Source of the DNA: Mycobacterium mantenii
GTDB taxonomy: Bacteria > Actinomycetota > Actinomycetes > Mycobacteriales > Mycobacteriaceae
NCBI RefSeq assembly: GCF_010731775.1
Contig: NZ_AP022590.1
Span: 4,216,001-4,280,000, forward strand
Length of the DNA: 64,000 nt
Direction: 5' to 3'
Positions 26,385 through 34,140 of the stretch are shown here, piece by piece. The notes under the pieces are model-generated. The model saw nothing but the letters and a program-made list of their open reading frames with translations, was not told the DNA's origin and searched no databases. Each line of letters begins with the position of its first letter. The first letter of the stretch is position 1. Both the position numbers and the translations under genes were made by a program.

Positions 26385-27416
26385 ATGGGTTTGATGACCG
26401 CGTTGCGCTTCAATATGACCAACGTCGCCGATCCTGCGGGAAGGCACGCGGATCGCTACCAGGCCGCCCTGGAGATGGCCGCCTATGCCGATCAGCACGG
26501 CTTCACCGGTATCAGTTGCGAGGAGCACCATCTGGCGGCGACCGGGTGGTTACCCTCACCACTGATCATGGCCGCGGCCCTGGCGGGGCGGACAACTCGG
26601 GTGCGCATCAGCATCAACGCCCTGCTGATCACTCTCTACGACCCAGTGCGGCTGGCCGAAGACATCGCGGTGCTGGACAACCTTTCCAACGGAAGGTTCA
26701 GTTTCGTTGCGGGCATGGGTTATCGGCCCGAGGAATACGCGGCGGTAGGCAAAGACTGGACGCAGCGTGGTGCGTTGATGGATCGCTGTATCGAGGTGCT
26801 GCTCGCCGCGTGGAGTGACGATCCGTTCGAGTACAACGGACGAATCGTCAATGTCACCCCCAAACCACACACGCGTCCTCGGCCGTTCTTTTTCGTCGGT
26901 GGTATGAGCCCTGCCGCGGCACGGCGCGCGGCGAGGTTCGGGCTTCCTTTCGCGCCGCCGATGGCGATGCCCGAAGTCGAAGCGGTCTACGCCGACGAAC
27001 TTGAAAAGCACGGCCACCGTGGTTTCGTCTACCGCCCGGAGAACGGAAGCACCGTCACGTTGTTGAGCTTCGACCCGGACACCGCCTGGAGTAACTATGG
27101 GCACCTGATCCTGAATGAAGCCGTGGAATACAGCCAGTGGAGGCGCCCCGGAGTCACCCGTCCCCACGACATGGCGGCACACACCGTCGAAGAGGTGCGC
27201 AGCCGCAACATCGTCGAGATCCTCACCCCCGAGGAGATGCTCGAGCAGATCGCCCATGGCAGAAGAGAAGTCGTGATGAACCCCCTCATCGGCGGACTGC
27301 CGCTGGAGGAAGGCTGGGCAAGCCTGCATCTGCTCACAGAGAAGGTGCTGCCAGCGGTCAAGGCACCCGCAGTGAGTGCATCCCCAGCGGGACCGGCTGT
27401 CGGATCGCACCCATGA
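26385..27416 (+). CDS. LLM-class flavin-dependent oxidoreductase (luciferase-like)
   Basis: 343 aa bacterial-luciferase-like monooxygenase. It begins with the TIM-barrel strand LRFNMTNVA, then the EEHHLAATGW motif, RISINALLITLYDPVRLAEDIAVLDNLS and RFSFVAGMGYR, all typical of the family. It would use reduced flavin and O2 on a ketone, alkane or related substrate. The ATG has GAAAGAG upstream and lies 11 bp after the epimerase stop, forming a two-gene unit. Operator copy C begins one base after its stop. Confidence 0.87.
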   Translation: MGLMTALRFNMTNVADPAGRHADRYQAALEMAAYADQHGFTGISCEEHHLAATGWLPSPLIMAAALAGRTTRVRISINALLITLYDPVRLAEDIAVLDNLSNGRFSFVAGMGYRPEEYAAVGKDWTQRGALMDRCIEVLLAAWSDDPFEYNGRIVNVTPKPHTRPRPFFFVGGMSPAAARRAARFGLPFAPPMAMPEVEAVYADELEKHGHRGFVYRPENGSTVTLLSFDPDTAWSNYGHLILNEAVEYSQWRRPGVTRPHDMAAHTVEEVRSRNIVEILTPEEMLEQIAHGRREVVMNPLIGGLPLEEGWASLHLLTEKVLPAVKAPAVSASPAGPAVGSHP

Positions 27417-27438
27417 TATAATCAACTGATCGATTAAT
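27417..27438. promoter_or_regulatory. Operator copy C, upstream of TetR 2
   Basis: Arms TATAATCAA and TCGATTAAT flank CTGA. The left arm is identical to copy A; the right has one change from TTGAT. It starts directly after the luciferase-like stop codon and lies 35 bp before a short leader frame and about 100 bp before the TetR 2 start. Confidence 0.65.
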
Positions 27439-27472
27439 AGTTGCAGCACCATTCGTCGCAGGAAGTGCAGGC

Positions 27473-27541
27473 ATGTACGTCGAGTTGTTTGTGTCTGATG
27501 ACGCCGCGGCACCGTCTCCGACCAGAAGGCCCGGATCATGA
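27473..27541 (+). CDS. Short coupled leader ORF before TetR 2
   Basis: A 22-codon frame (MYVELFVSDDAAAPSPT...) has AGGAAG 7 nt before its ATG. Its TGA overlaps the TetR 2 ATG (ATGA). TetR 2 has a second ribosome site (AGAAGG) inside this frame. The layout repeats that of the epimerase leader. Confidence 0.45.
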   Translation: MYVELFVSDDAAAPSPTRRPGS

Positions 27542-28191
27542 CCGTCCCGTCGTCACAGCTCGGCCGGCCGGTCGGTGCCAACGGCGAGGAGACGCGCCGG
27601 CGGATCATCACCGCAACCATGCGTTGCGTGGCCGAGGCCGGATATTCACAGGCAAGCATCCGCGAAATCGCCCGTGGCGCCGGCATGACCAGCGGCAGCC
27701 TGTATCACTATTTCCCCAACAAGGCCGAACTGCTCAAGGCGACGGTCAAGGAAATAGAGGAACTCGTGTTCCCGCGGCTACGCGCGGCCGCCACCGGTGG
27801 CGGGGACGTCGTCGACCGCCTCGAAGCGGTGCTCGACGAGTCCGATCGGTTGATGGGCGAATATCCCTACCTGGCCGCGTTCGAACGCGCCATCCGCGCC
27901 GAAAGCGCCGCCTACCTGCGCAGCGGCGACCCCAACCGCACCGGTTTCAAACCCTTGCGGGGCATCATCAAGGAAATCATCGAAGACGCCCGGGCGCAGG
28001 GGGCATTGGCCGCCGACATCGATGCCGCAGGGACCATCGATGCGCTCTACGCACTGACGCGCGGCCTCACCGAACAGGCGGCCAACCTGACGCCGCGCGC
28101 CTATCACGCCACGCTCGGCGCGGCCAAACAGCTGATCCGAGGAACACTGTTCGCGCCCGACGCCAAGCGCCAATCCGCACGGCGCCGTTGA
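27538..28191 (+). CDS. TetR-family regulator 2 of the BVMO/P450 cluster
   Basis: 217 aa TetR repressor and close paralogue of TetR 1. The shared N-terminus is QLGRPVGANGEETRRRII, the helix-turn-helix SIREIARGAGMTSGSLYHYF and the linker FPNKAELL. The first gene of the P450/FadD unit, it has operator copy C about 100 bp upstream and probably autoregulates. The recognition helices of the two TetRs are nearly the same, while the ligand domains differ more, suggesting one operator read by two sensors. Confidence 0.87.
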   Translation: MTVPSSQLGRPVGANGEETRRRIITATMRCVAEAGYSQASIREIARGAGMTSGSLYHYFPNKAELLKATVKEIEELVFPRLRAAATGGGDVVDRLEAVLDESDRLMGEYPYLAAFERAIRAESAAYLRSGDPNRTGFKPLRGIIKEIIEDARAQGALAADIDAAGTIDALYALTRGLTEQAANLTPRAYHATLGAAKQLIRGTLFAPDAKRQSARRR

Positions 28192-28242
28192 CGTCGGGCC
28201 GTACCAACCGAATCCGCTGTCGCTATACGAAGGAATACCGAG

Positions 28243-29502
28243 ATGGCCGATCCGAACATTCCCGCCGGTTTCGATTTCACCGATCCCGACATCTACGCAC
28301 AGCGCCTTCCCGTCGACGAACTCGCCGTGCTGCGGCGGACGGCGCCGATCTGGTGGAACGAGCAGCCGGTCGGCAAGGGCGGGTTCAACGACGGCGGCTT
28401 CTGGGTGGTGACCAAGCACAAGGATGTCAGAGAGGTATCGCTACGCAACGACGTCTTCTCCACCTACGAGAACACGGCGCTCCCGAGATATCCGGATGAT
28501 GTCGAGCGCGAGAACATCGACGCGGCGCGCGCGTCGATCCTCAACATGGATGCCCCACATCACACCCGGTTGCGCAAGATCATCTCCCGCGCCTTCACCC
28601 CGCGAGCCGTCGGACGCCTGCGCGACGAACTCAACGAGGGCGCACGGGCCATCGTCAAAGCCGCTGCAGCCCAAGGGTCCGGGGACTTCGTCGAGCAGGT
28701 GGCCCACGATCTGCCGCTGCAGGCCATCGCCGGGCTACTCGGTGTGCCGCCGGAGGACCGCACGAAGCTGTTCCGCTGGGCGGACGAAATGACCGGCAGC
28801 GAAGACCCCGAATACGCCGACAGCGACGGCCAAGCGTCGTCGGTCCAGGTGCTGACCTACGCCATGGAGATGGCCGACATCAAGGCGAAGGATCCTGGTG
28901 ACGACATTGTCACCACACTGGTGAAGGCAGACATTGACGGAGAGAAGTTGTCGGAAACGGAATTTGGCTTCTTCGTTCTCACACTGGCCGTGGCGGGAAA
29001 CGAGACCACGCGTCACTCCATTACTCAGGGCATGATGGCGTTCAGCGAATTTCCGCACCAGTGGGAGCTGTACAAGCGCCTACGGCCCGAGACCGCGGCC
29101 GACGAGATCGTGCGCTGGGCAACTCCGATTACCGCATTTCAGCGCACGGCGCTAGAGGACACCGAGCTTTCCGGCGTGCAGATCAAGAAGGGCGAGCGGG
29201 TGGTGTTGTTCTACCGCTCGGCCAACTTTGACGACGAGGTGTTCGAAGACCCCTATACATTCAATGTCCTCCGAAGTCCTAACCCACAGTTGGGCTTTGG
29301 CGGCACCGGGGCACACTACTGCATCGGCGCAAACCTGGCGCGGATGACTATCAACCTCATCTTCAACGCCATCGCCGACCAGATGCCCAATCTGCGACCG
29401 CTGTCACCGCCGGAGCGGCTGCGCTCGGGATGGCTCAACGGCATCAAGCACTGGCAGGTGGACTACACCGGCGCCGGAGCCGCGCACACCGCGGCGCAGT
29501 GA
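28243..29502 (+). CDS. cyp125: CYP125-family cytochrome P450
   Basis: 419 aa P450 that reads as a close relative of mycobacterial CYP125, the steroid C26/C27 monooxygenase that starts cholesterol side-chain oxidation. Shared features are the N-terminal PAGFDFTDPDIYA, WWNEQPVGKGGFNDGGFWVV, LNMDAPHHTRLRKIISRAF, the I-helix AGNETTR (251-257), ExxR at 288-291 and the haem ligand Cys360 in GFGGTGAHYCIG. It lies 51 bp after TetR 2 and overlaps the acyl-CoA synthetase gene by 4 bp. The kst/mce4 cholesterol genes that usually accompany it are not in this window, so it may be a paralogue for another sterol-like substrate. Confidence 0.9.
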   Translation: MADPNIPAGFDFTDPDIYAQRLPVDELAVLRRTAPIWWNEQPVGKGGFNDGGFWVVTKHKDVREVSLRNDVFSTYENTALPRYPDDVERENIDAARASILNMDAPHHTRLRKIISRAFTPRAVGRLRDELNEGARAIVKAAAAQGSGDFVEQVAHDLPLQAIAGLLGVPPEDRTKLFRWADEMTGSEDPEYADSDGQASSVQVLTYAMEMADIKAKDPGDDIVTTLVKADIDGEKLSETEFGFFVLTLAVAGNETTRHSITQGMMAFSEFPHQWELYKRLRPETAADEIVRWATPITAFQRTALEDTELSGVQIKKGERVVLFYRSANFDDEVFEDPYTFNVLRSPNPQLGFGGTGAHYCIGANLARMTINLIFNAIADQMPNLRPLSPPERLRSGWLNGIKHWQVDYTGAGAAHTAAQ

Positions 29503-31154
29503 CGGCCGCGCCGGGGATGTCGCGCCGAGTCACTCCGGCGCGCCGCGTGGCCGACGTTCTGTCACGCGTCCGAAAGGAGACCTGGGCGCTATATCAGGTC
29601 GGCCGTGCCGGGGCACTGCGGCCGATGCCGCTGCGCCGACTTCCCGAAATGTTCCAGGCCATGCGCGCATACGGCCCGACAGGAGGCGCGGTGCGCTCCG
29701 CGGCCCTGCGTTTCGGCGATCGGACCGCACTGATCGACGAACACGGCCCGCTGAGCTTCGTCGAGCTGGACACCCGTTCCAACGCGCTGGCTAATGCGTG
29801 GCGTGGCCGAGGGCTGTGCAGCGGTGACGGCGTGGCCATCCTGGCGCGCAATCATCGTGGCTTCGTCGACGCGCTGTTTGCCGCCGCCAAGAGCGGGGCG
29901 CGAATCGTCCTCCTCAACACCGACTTCGGTGCCGACCAGCTCCGCGACGTGTTGGCGCGGGAGGGCGCCGACCTGCTGGTGCACGACGCCGAGTACGTGG
30001 ATGCGGTCACCGGGATCGACTTGCGGCTGGGATGTGTCGCCGCGTGGAACGACACGCCGACATCGGAGAGCCTCGACGGCCTAATCAAGCGCGGCGATCC
30101 ATCGCCGCCGCCCCCCTCGGCAACCAGGGCCCGGTTGGTCATTTTGACCAGCGGCACCACTGGAAGCCCGAAGGGGGCCCCTCGCACGGAGCCGCGGTCG
30201 CTGCTGCCGGCGGGCGGCCTGTTGAGCCAGGCGCCGTTTCGGGCGGGTGAGGTCACCGAGTGCTGCGTACCGCTGTTTCACGCGCTGGGCTTCGGCCATC
30301 TGATGCTCAGTCTGCTGATGGGTTCGACCCTGGTGGTCCGCCGCCGCTTCGACCCGGTCCACACCCTGCAAAGCCTCGCCGAACATCGCGCGACGGCGAT
30401 GGTCGCTGTGCCGATCATGCTGCGCCGGCTCATCGACCTTGGGCCGCAGGAATTCTCGGGCAAGGATCTCTCGGCGCTGCGGATTGCTTTCGTCGCCGGC
30501 TCGCAGCTTGGCGGTGCGCTGTGCCGGGAGACCATGGATGTCTTCGGCCCGGTCGTCTACAACATGTACGGGTCGACCGAGGTTGCCTACGCCACGCTCG
30601 CCACACCTGTGGACCTGGCGGTCGAGCCCGGCTGTGTCGGCCGGGTGGTGCCCGGCACGGCCGTAAGACTCTACGACGACCGCGGCCGGCCGATACCGGT
30701 CGGATCACCGGGCCGGATCTTCGTCGGCAATGACATCACGTTCGACGGGTACACCGGCGGGGGCTCTAAGGAATCCATCGACGGCCTACTGGCCACCGGT
30801 GATATCGGCCATTTCGATGCCGACGGCAGGCTCTTCATCGACGGCCGCGAGGACGACATGATCGTCTCCGGCGGAGAGAATGTCTTTCCCGCCGAGGTCG
30901 AGGACGTGCTGGCCGCCCATCCGGCCATCCGCGAGGCGGCGGTCGTCGCTGTGCATGACGACGAGTACGGGCAGCGGCTGGGCAGCTTCATCGTGCTGCA
31001 GCCCGGCGCGACGCTCACCGAGCAGGACGTCAAGGACATTGTGCGACAAGGGCTTGCGCGGTTCAAAGTACCGCGCGACGTCCGCTTCGTCGAAGCGCTG
31101 CCGCGCAATCCTACCGGCAAGGTCGTCAAGCGCCTGCTCGACGGACAGGGGTAG
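29499..31154 (+). CDS. Acyl-CoA synthetase (FadD12/FadD2-like)
   Basis: 551 aa adenylate-forming ligase. The P-loop motif is LTSGTTGSPKGAP, followed by YNMYGSTEVAYA, TGDIGHFDADG, GREDDMIVSGGENVFPAEVE and the catalytic lysine in PRNPTGKVVKRLL. It resembles FadD12/FadD2-type mycobacterial ligases. The GTG overlaps the P450 stop (GTGA), so the pair is coupled: the P450 would oxidise a terminal methyl to an acid and this ligase would convert it to the CoA ester. Confidence 0.88.
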   Translation: MTAAPGMSRRVTPARRVADVLSRVRKETWALYQVGRAGALRPMPLRRLPEMFQAMRAYGPTGGAVRSAALRFGDRTALIDEHGPLSFVELDTRSNALANAWRGRGLCSGDGVAILARNHRGFVDALFAAAKSGARIVLLNTDFGADQLRDVLAREGADLLVHDAEYVDAVTGIDLRLGCVAAWNDTPTSESLDGLIKRGDPSPPPPSATRARLVILTSGTTGSPKGAPRTEPRSLLPAGGLLSQAPFRAGEVTECCVPLFHALGFGHLMLSLLMGSTLVVRRRFDPVHTLQSLAEHRATAMVAVPIMLRRLIDLGPQEFSGKDLSALRIAFVAGSQLGGALCRETMDVFGPVVYNMYGSTEVAYATLATPVDLAVEPGCVGRVVPGTAVRLYDDRGRPIPVGSPGRIFVGNDITFDGYTGGGSKESIDGLLATGDIGHFDADGRLFIDGREDDMIVSGGENVFPAEVEDVLAAHPAIREAAVVAVHDDEYGQRLGSFIVLQPGATLTEQDVKDIVRQGLARFKVPRDVRFVEALPRNPTGKVVKRLLDGQG

Positions 31155-31169
31155 CCCGCGCGCCGGACG

Positions 31170-32129
31170 CTACAGTGACCGCAGCCGGCGGATCCGGTCG
31201 GCGATGACTCGCTGTGAAACGCCCGCGTGCGGCGCCAGCCATTCGAACGCGTGCGGACAGCCCGGATGCACGTGCAACTCGGTCGGCACGCCCGCAGTTG
31301 TCAGTCGGCGCGCGTAGGCGATGTCTTCGTCGCGGAAGATGTCGAGGTCTCCGACGTCAAGGTAGGCCGGGGGTAGCCCGGATAGGTCGGTGGCCCGGGC
31401 CGGGGCGGCATACGGCGCGACGTCATCACGGCCGACAGACTCGCCCAGCAAGGCCGCCCACCCGGTGACGTTGTCGTTGTGGGTCCACGTCAACAACTGT
31501 GCCAACTCCGAATCCGGCGTCAGGGTCCGATCATCGAGCATCGGATACGCCAGGAGTTGTAGGGCGATCGGCGGGCCGTCGCGGTCGCGGGCCAGCAGGC
31601 ACACGGCCGCTGCCAGGCCACCCCCGGCGCTGTCGCCCATGACCGCCAGCCGTGCCGGATCGATCTGCAGCTCGGCGCTGCGAGCGGCCAGCCACAGCAG
31701 CGCCGCATAGCAGTCCTCGACTGGCACCGGATGAGGATGTTCGGGCGCGACGCGGTAGTCGACCATCAGCATCGGAACCCCCGACACGGAGACGTAGTGG
31801 CGCACCGCGGCGTCGTACAACAAGCCGAGCTCGTCGAGCCCGAGAATCATTCCGCCGCCGTGCAGATACAGTGCCGCGCTTCCCGGTTGATGCGACCCGG
31901 CTCGCCGATACCAACTCACTGGCAGCGTGGAGCCGTCGTGCGTGCGGATCGCGAAGCGCCGCACCTCGACACCTTCGACCGACGGCAGAAAACTGGCCGC
32001 TTGATCGAACATTCGGCGTGCCTTGGCCCTGCGGGTCGCGACGTCGCCAGGCGGGGGTGGTTCGGTGGGACCTGGGGGTGCCAGCGCGGACAGTGCCGCC
32101 GCGACCTCGAGATCAATTCGGAGTGCCAC
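31170..32129 (-). CDS. HSL-family alpha/beta-hydrolase esterase
   Basis: 319 aa esterase of the hormone-sensitive-lipase group. The oxyanion motif HGGG, nucleophile motif GDSAGGG, acid in DVGDLDIFRDED and His in CPHAFE are all present. The GTG at 32129 gives a full-length protein; its ribosome site is weak. It follows the cupin-like gene by 74 bp on the same strand and so probably belongs to the operator D unit. It could open lactones or esters made by the two BVMOs. Confidence 0.87.
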   Translation of the reverse strand: MALRIDLEVAAALSALAPPGPTEPPPPGDVATRRAKARRMFDQAASFLPSVEGVEVRRFAIRTHDGSTLPVSWYRRAGSHQPGSAALYLHGGGMILGLDELGLLYDAAVRHYVSVSGVPMLMVDYRVAPEHPHPVPVEDCYAALLWLAARSAELQIDPARLAVMGDSAGGGLAAAVCLLARDRDGPPIALQLLAYPMLDDRTLTPDSELAQLLTWTHNDNVTGWAALLGESVGRDDVAPYAAPARATDLSGLPPAYLDVGDLDIFRDEDIAYARRLTTAGVPTELHVHPGCPHAFEWLAPHAGVSQRVIADRIRRLRSL

Positions 32130-32203
32130 TTGCGGTCAGCGATCTGCCGCCAAAGGCGCTGCGAAACCAGTGGATTCGCCCACATCTGGCCGCCACCGCC
32201 ATG

Positions 32204-32683
32204 TCACCCAGACACCTGCTCTGCTCCGAAGTCGGCAACCAGCGAGTCGATGGTGATCTGGGCGACGACGTTCATGTCCGCGTCGTAGATCTCGTAGAGC
32301 AGACCCGTCGGCGAGTCCGGCCGTGCACCGAAGTAGACCAGGCCGCCGTTGTCTCCACCGCGCTCGAGGTGCGGCTTTTGGTCGTTGCCGGTCAGGGCGT
32401 AGTCACCGGCGCGGCGGAAACGGTGGTTGCCGACCGAGCCGTCGTTCTCGACGTCCCATAGGTGTTGCTCGCCATCCAGGACAATGACGCTGGTGGCGGC
32501 CGCGTGGCGGTGGATAGGGCAGTGGCCGCCATCACCTTGCCACCGCACGACCATGTCGAGGGTTGCGGCGCCCCGGTCGTAGCCCAGGATCGTATAGTCG
32601 TGGCGAATCTTGTGTCTCGAGCCTGGCCGTCCCGTGACTTCTTTCCATCGGTAGCGGGACGGGTCGAACGTGCCGTTGATCAT
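32204..32683 (-). CDS. Cupin-like protein
   Basis: 159 aa protein with a beta-rich, cupin-like profile. GGHCPIHRHAAAT followed by VIVLDGEQHLWD resembles the first metal-binding cupin motif, and HLERGGDNGGLVYFGARP the second half. No specific function can be assigned. The ATG has AGGAGG 7 nt upstream. That site lies inside the preceding short frame, whose stop overlaps this ATG (ATGA). Confidence 0.65.
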   Translation of the reverse strand: MINGTFDPSRYRWKEVTGRPGSRHKIRHDYTILGYDRGAATLDMVVRWQGDGGHCPIHRHAAATSVIVLDGEQHLWDVENDGSVGNHRFRRAGDYALTGNDQKPHLERGGDNGGLVYFGARPDSPTGLLYEIYDADMNVVAQITIDSLVADFGAEQVSG

Positions 32684-32754
32684 CGCTTGACCTCCTGACG
32701 GCGCCAGCCTGGAAGGCGATCAGCGATTCGTAGCGATGCACCGTCGCCATTCAT
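32680..32754 (-). CDS. Short ORF 2 of the operator D unit
   Basis: A 24-codon frame (MNGDGASLRIADRLPG...) starts at an ATG overlapping the stop of short ORF 1 (ATGA) and ends with a TGA overlapping the cupin-like start (ATGA). It is basic at the C-terminus. Its value as a protein is doubtful; as a ribosome relay between ORF 1 and the cupin gene the arrangement is precise. Confidence 0.4.
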   Translation of the reverse strand: MNGDGASLRIADRLPGWRRQEVKR

Positions 32755-32834
32755 CGCCGCGCTACCGCCTTGGCCGCAATCACCAGTTCCTGCAAAGCGT
32801 CCAGCTGATTCGGCAATGTCGACAGCCGACGCAT
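32751..32834 (-). CDS. Short leaderless ORF 1 of the operator D unit
   Basis: A 27-codon frame (MRRLSTLPNQLDALQELV...) predicts one amphipathic helix. Its ATG is 7 nt after a good -10 box, so it would be the leaderless 5' end of the mRNA. Its stop overlaps the start of short ORF 2. Both short ORFs together form a continuous translational relay to the cupin-like gene. Confidence 0.45.
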   Translation of the reverse strand: MRRLSTLPNQLDALQELVIAAKAVARR

Positions 32835-32841
32835 GTCGGTG

Positions 32842-32886
32842 AGCCTAATCTCGGCAGATGATGTAATCAACCGTTTGATCACATCA
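32842..32886 (-). promoter_or_regulatory. Promoter with operator copy D (best match of the family)
   Basis: Operator: TGATGTAATCAA (32859-32870), CCGT, TTGATCACATCA (32875-32886), a 28-bp dyad with a single mismatch between arms. Promoter on the minus strand: TTGATT (32870-32865) inside the operator, 17 nt, TAGGCT (32847-32842), then 7 nt to the ATG of short ORF 1. A bound repressor would cover the -35 box. The remaining sequence up to 32951 holds no gene. Confidence 0.78.
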
Positions 32887-32951
32887 CGCTATCCGCGGCC
32901 TGGTGCCGCGACCTTCGTCGCCGAAACGCTAACCGAGCGGGCCGCGCTTTC

Positions 32952-33485
32952 TCATGGCTGAGAACGCATTACGGGTCTATCGGCGAAGCTAGCGGCGATC
33001 GAATCACCCAGGGTCCACAGCGAAACCCCGATCAGCACCAGATCCTTGAGCAGGAACTGGCCCGGCAACGCCGACAGGACGGGAATGCCACCGGCATGGG
33101 TCGCGACCACTCCCGGGGTGGTGAAGAGGAAGCTCAGCGTTCCCAGGAACAGCATCACCGCCAGCGCGCTGCCGGCCGCCGACGCGCGTGGCCACACCGG
33201 CCTCAGCGCAATCAAAACTGCGGCAACGATTTCCATGGCCCCCAGCGCGCGCGCGACCGCGGTGACGCTCAGCACGTCGTAGATCCAGCTCATCAGTGGG
33301 CTGTGTTCGATGAGCACGCGGGATTCCATCTTCACGTACTTCCCGAACCCGATCCAGGCCAGGACGACGACCAGCCCGTAACGGCTGATGAGCCGTCCCC
33401 ACCGGGTCAGCAGCTGCGCCGCGGGGTGCGGAGCCGCTGCGGGGGCTGCGATGGCGGCGGCCGCGGGCGGCTCGTTTTCGTTCAC
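32952..33485 (-). CDS. DUF417 (YkgB/RclC-like) membrane protein
   Basis: 177 aa protein with four predicted membrane segments and the DUF417 signatures GFGKYVKMES, LIEHSPLMSW and LGTLSFLFTTPGV. Family members such as RclC are linked to reactive-chlorine stress, but function is not established. The N-terminus is Ala/Pro-rich. The GTG start has a weak ribosome site; it follows the SRPBCC gene by 45 bp and is probably co-transcribed with it. Confidence 0.82.
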   Translation of the reverse strand: MNENEPPAAAAIAAPAAAPHPAAQLLTRWGRLISRYGLVVVLAWIGFGKYVKMESRVLIEHSPLMSWIYDVLSVTAVARALGAMEIVAAVLIALRPVWPRASAAGSALAVMLFLGTLSFLFTTPGVVATHAGGIPVLSALPGQFLLKDLVLIGVSLWTLGDSIAASFADRPVMRSQP

Positions 33486-33530
33486 GGTGCAACCACGAGT
33501 GACGCCCCGCTCGCGTTCAGCGTTGCAGCT

Positions 33531-34001
33531 TTATCCGGTATAACGAACGCGCAACTGGGCTAGCGTCGCCTCGATACCGGCGGCATTGCCTTTGCAGGCA
33601 CCGATCCGCTCGTAGTACTTCAGCGCGTTCTTGACCGCACCGGCGTCGCGATAGTCGAACGTCTCCGTCACCCGCGTCCGAGTCGGCGAGAGCGCCTCGA
33701 ATTTCCACCGCCAGCGGTGCCCCATCGGGTGGCGCCATTCGACCAGTTCGTTCGGTTTGAGGGCGGTCACGGTGCTGGTGATGCGATACGGCAGGCCGTA
33801 CATCTTCATGTTGGTCGAAAACTTCGACCCCACAGCCATTTCCGCGGGCACTTTGACGTTGTCGCGGACGGTGCCCGATCCGTCCAGTTCGCTGTGCCGC
33901 CGGGGATCGGCGGCCATGGCGTACAGCTCTGCGGCCGGTGCGGCCACTTCGACCGACCGGCTTACCTGTCGCGGACCCGCGTCGACAACGTTGACGGTCA
34001 T
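33531..34001 (-). CDS. SRPBCC (START-like) protein
   Basis: 156 aa helix-grip protein of the SRPBCC superfamily. It shows [20 protein letters not shown], a central [19 protein letters not shown] and a C-terminal helix beginning [11 protein letters not shown]. Such proteins bind lipids or act as small cyclases. The ATG has AAAGGA 6 nt upstream. It is transcribed away from the broken SDR gene. Confidence 0.82.
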   Translation of the reverse strand: MTVNVVDAGPRQVSRSVEVAAPAAELYAMAADPRRHSELDGSGTVRDNVKVPAEMAVGSKFSTNMKMYGLPYRITSTVTALKPNELVEWRHPMGHRWRWKFEALSPTRTRVTETFDYRDAGAVKNALKYYERIGACKGNAAGIEATLAQLRVRYTG

Positions 34002-34140
34002 AATCGTTCCTTTCGGCTGTCCGGCGGCGTCAGGTCGACGCTACGCCCGCCGAGTCGAACTCGGAACAGAAGCCGCCGGCCTTGCCCCGCCCGTGCTTGG
34101 CACGACTTGGAAACCCCCGTCGAGAGGATCCGAAAGACAA

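Noticed and set aside
24291..32886. KstR or KstR2 control of the BVMO/CYP125 cluster
   Set aside because: The repeated dyad has an ATCAA-N4-TTGAT core, unlike the known KstR and KstR2 motifs, and two local TetR genes explain it better.
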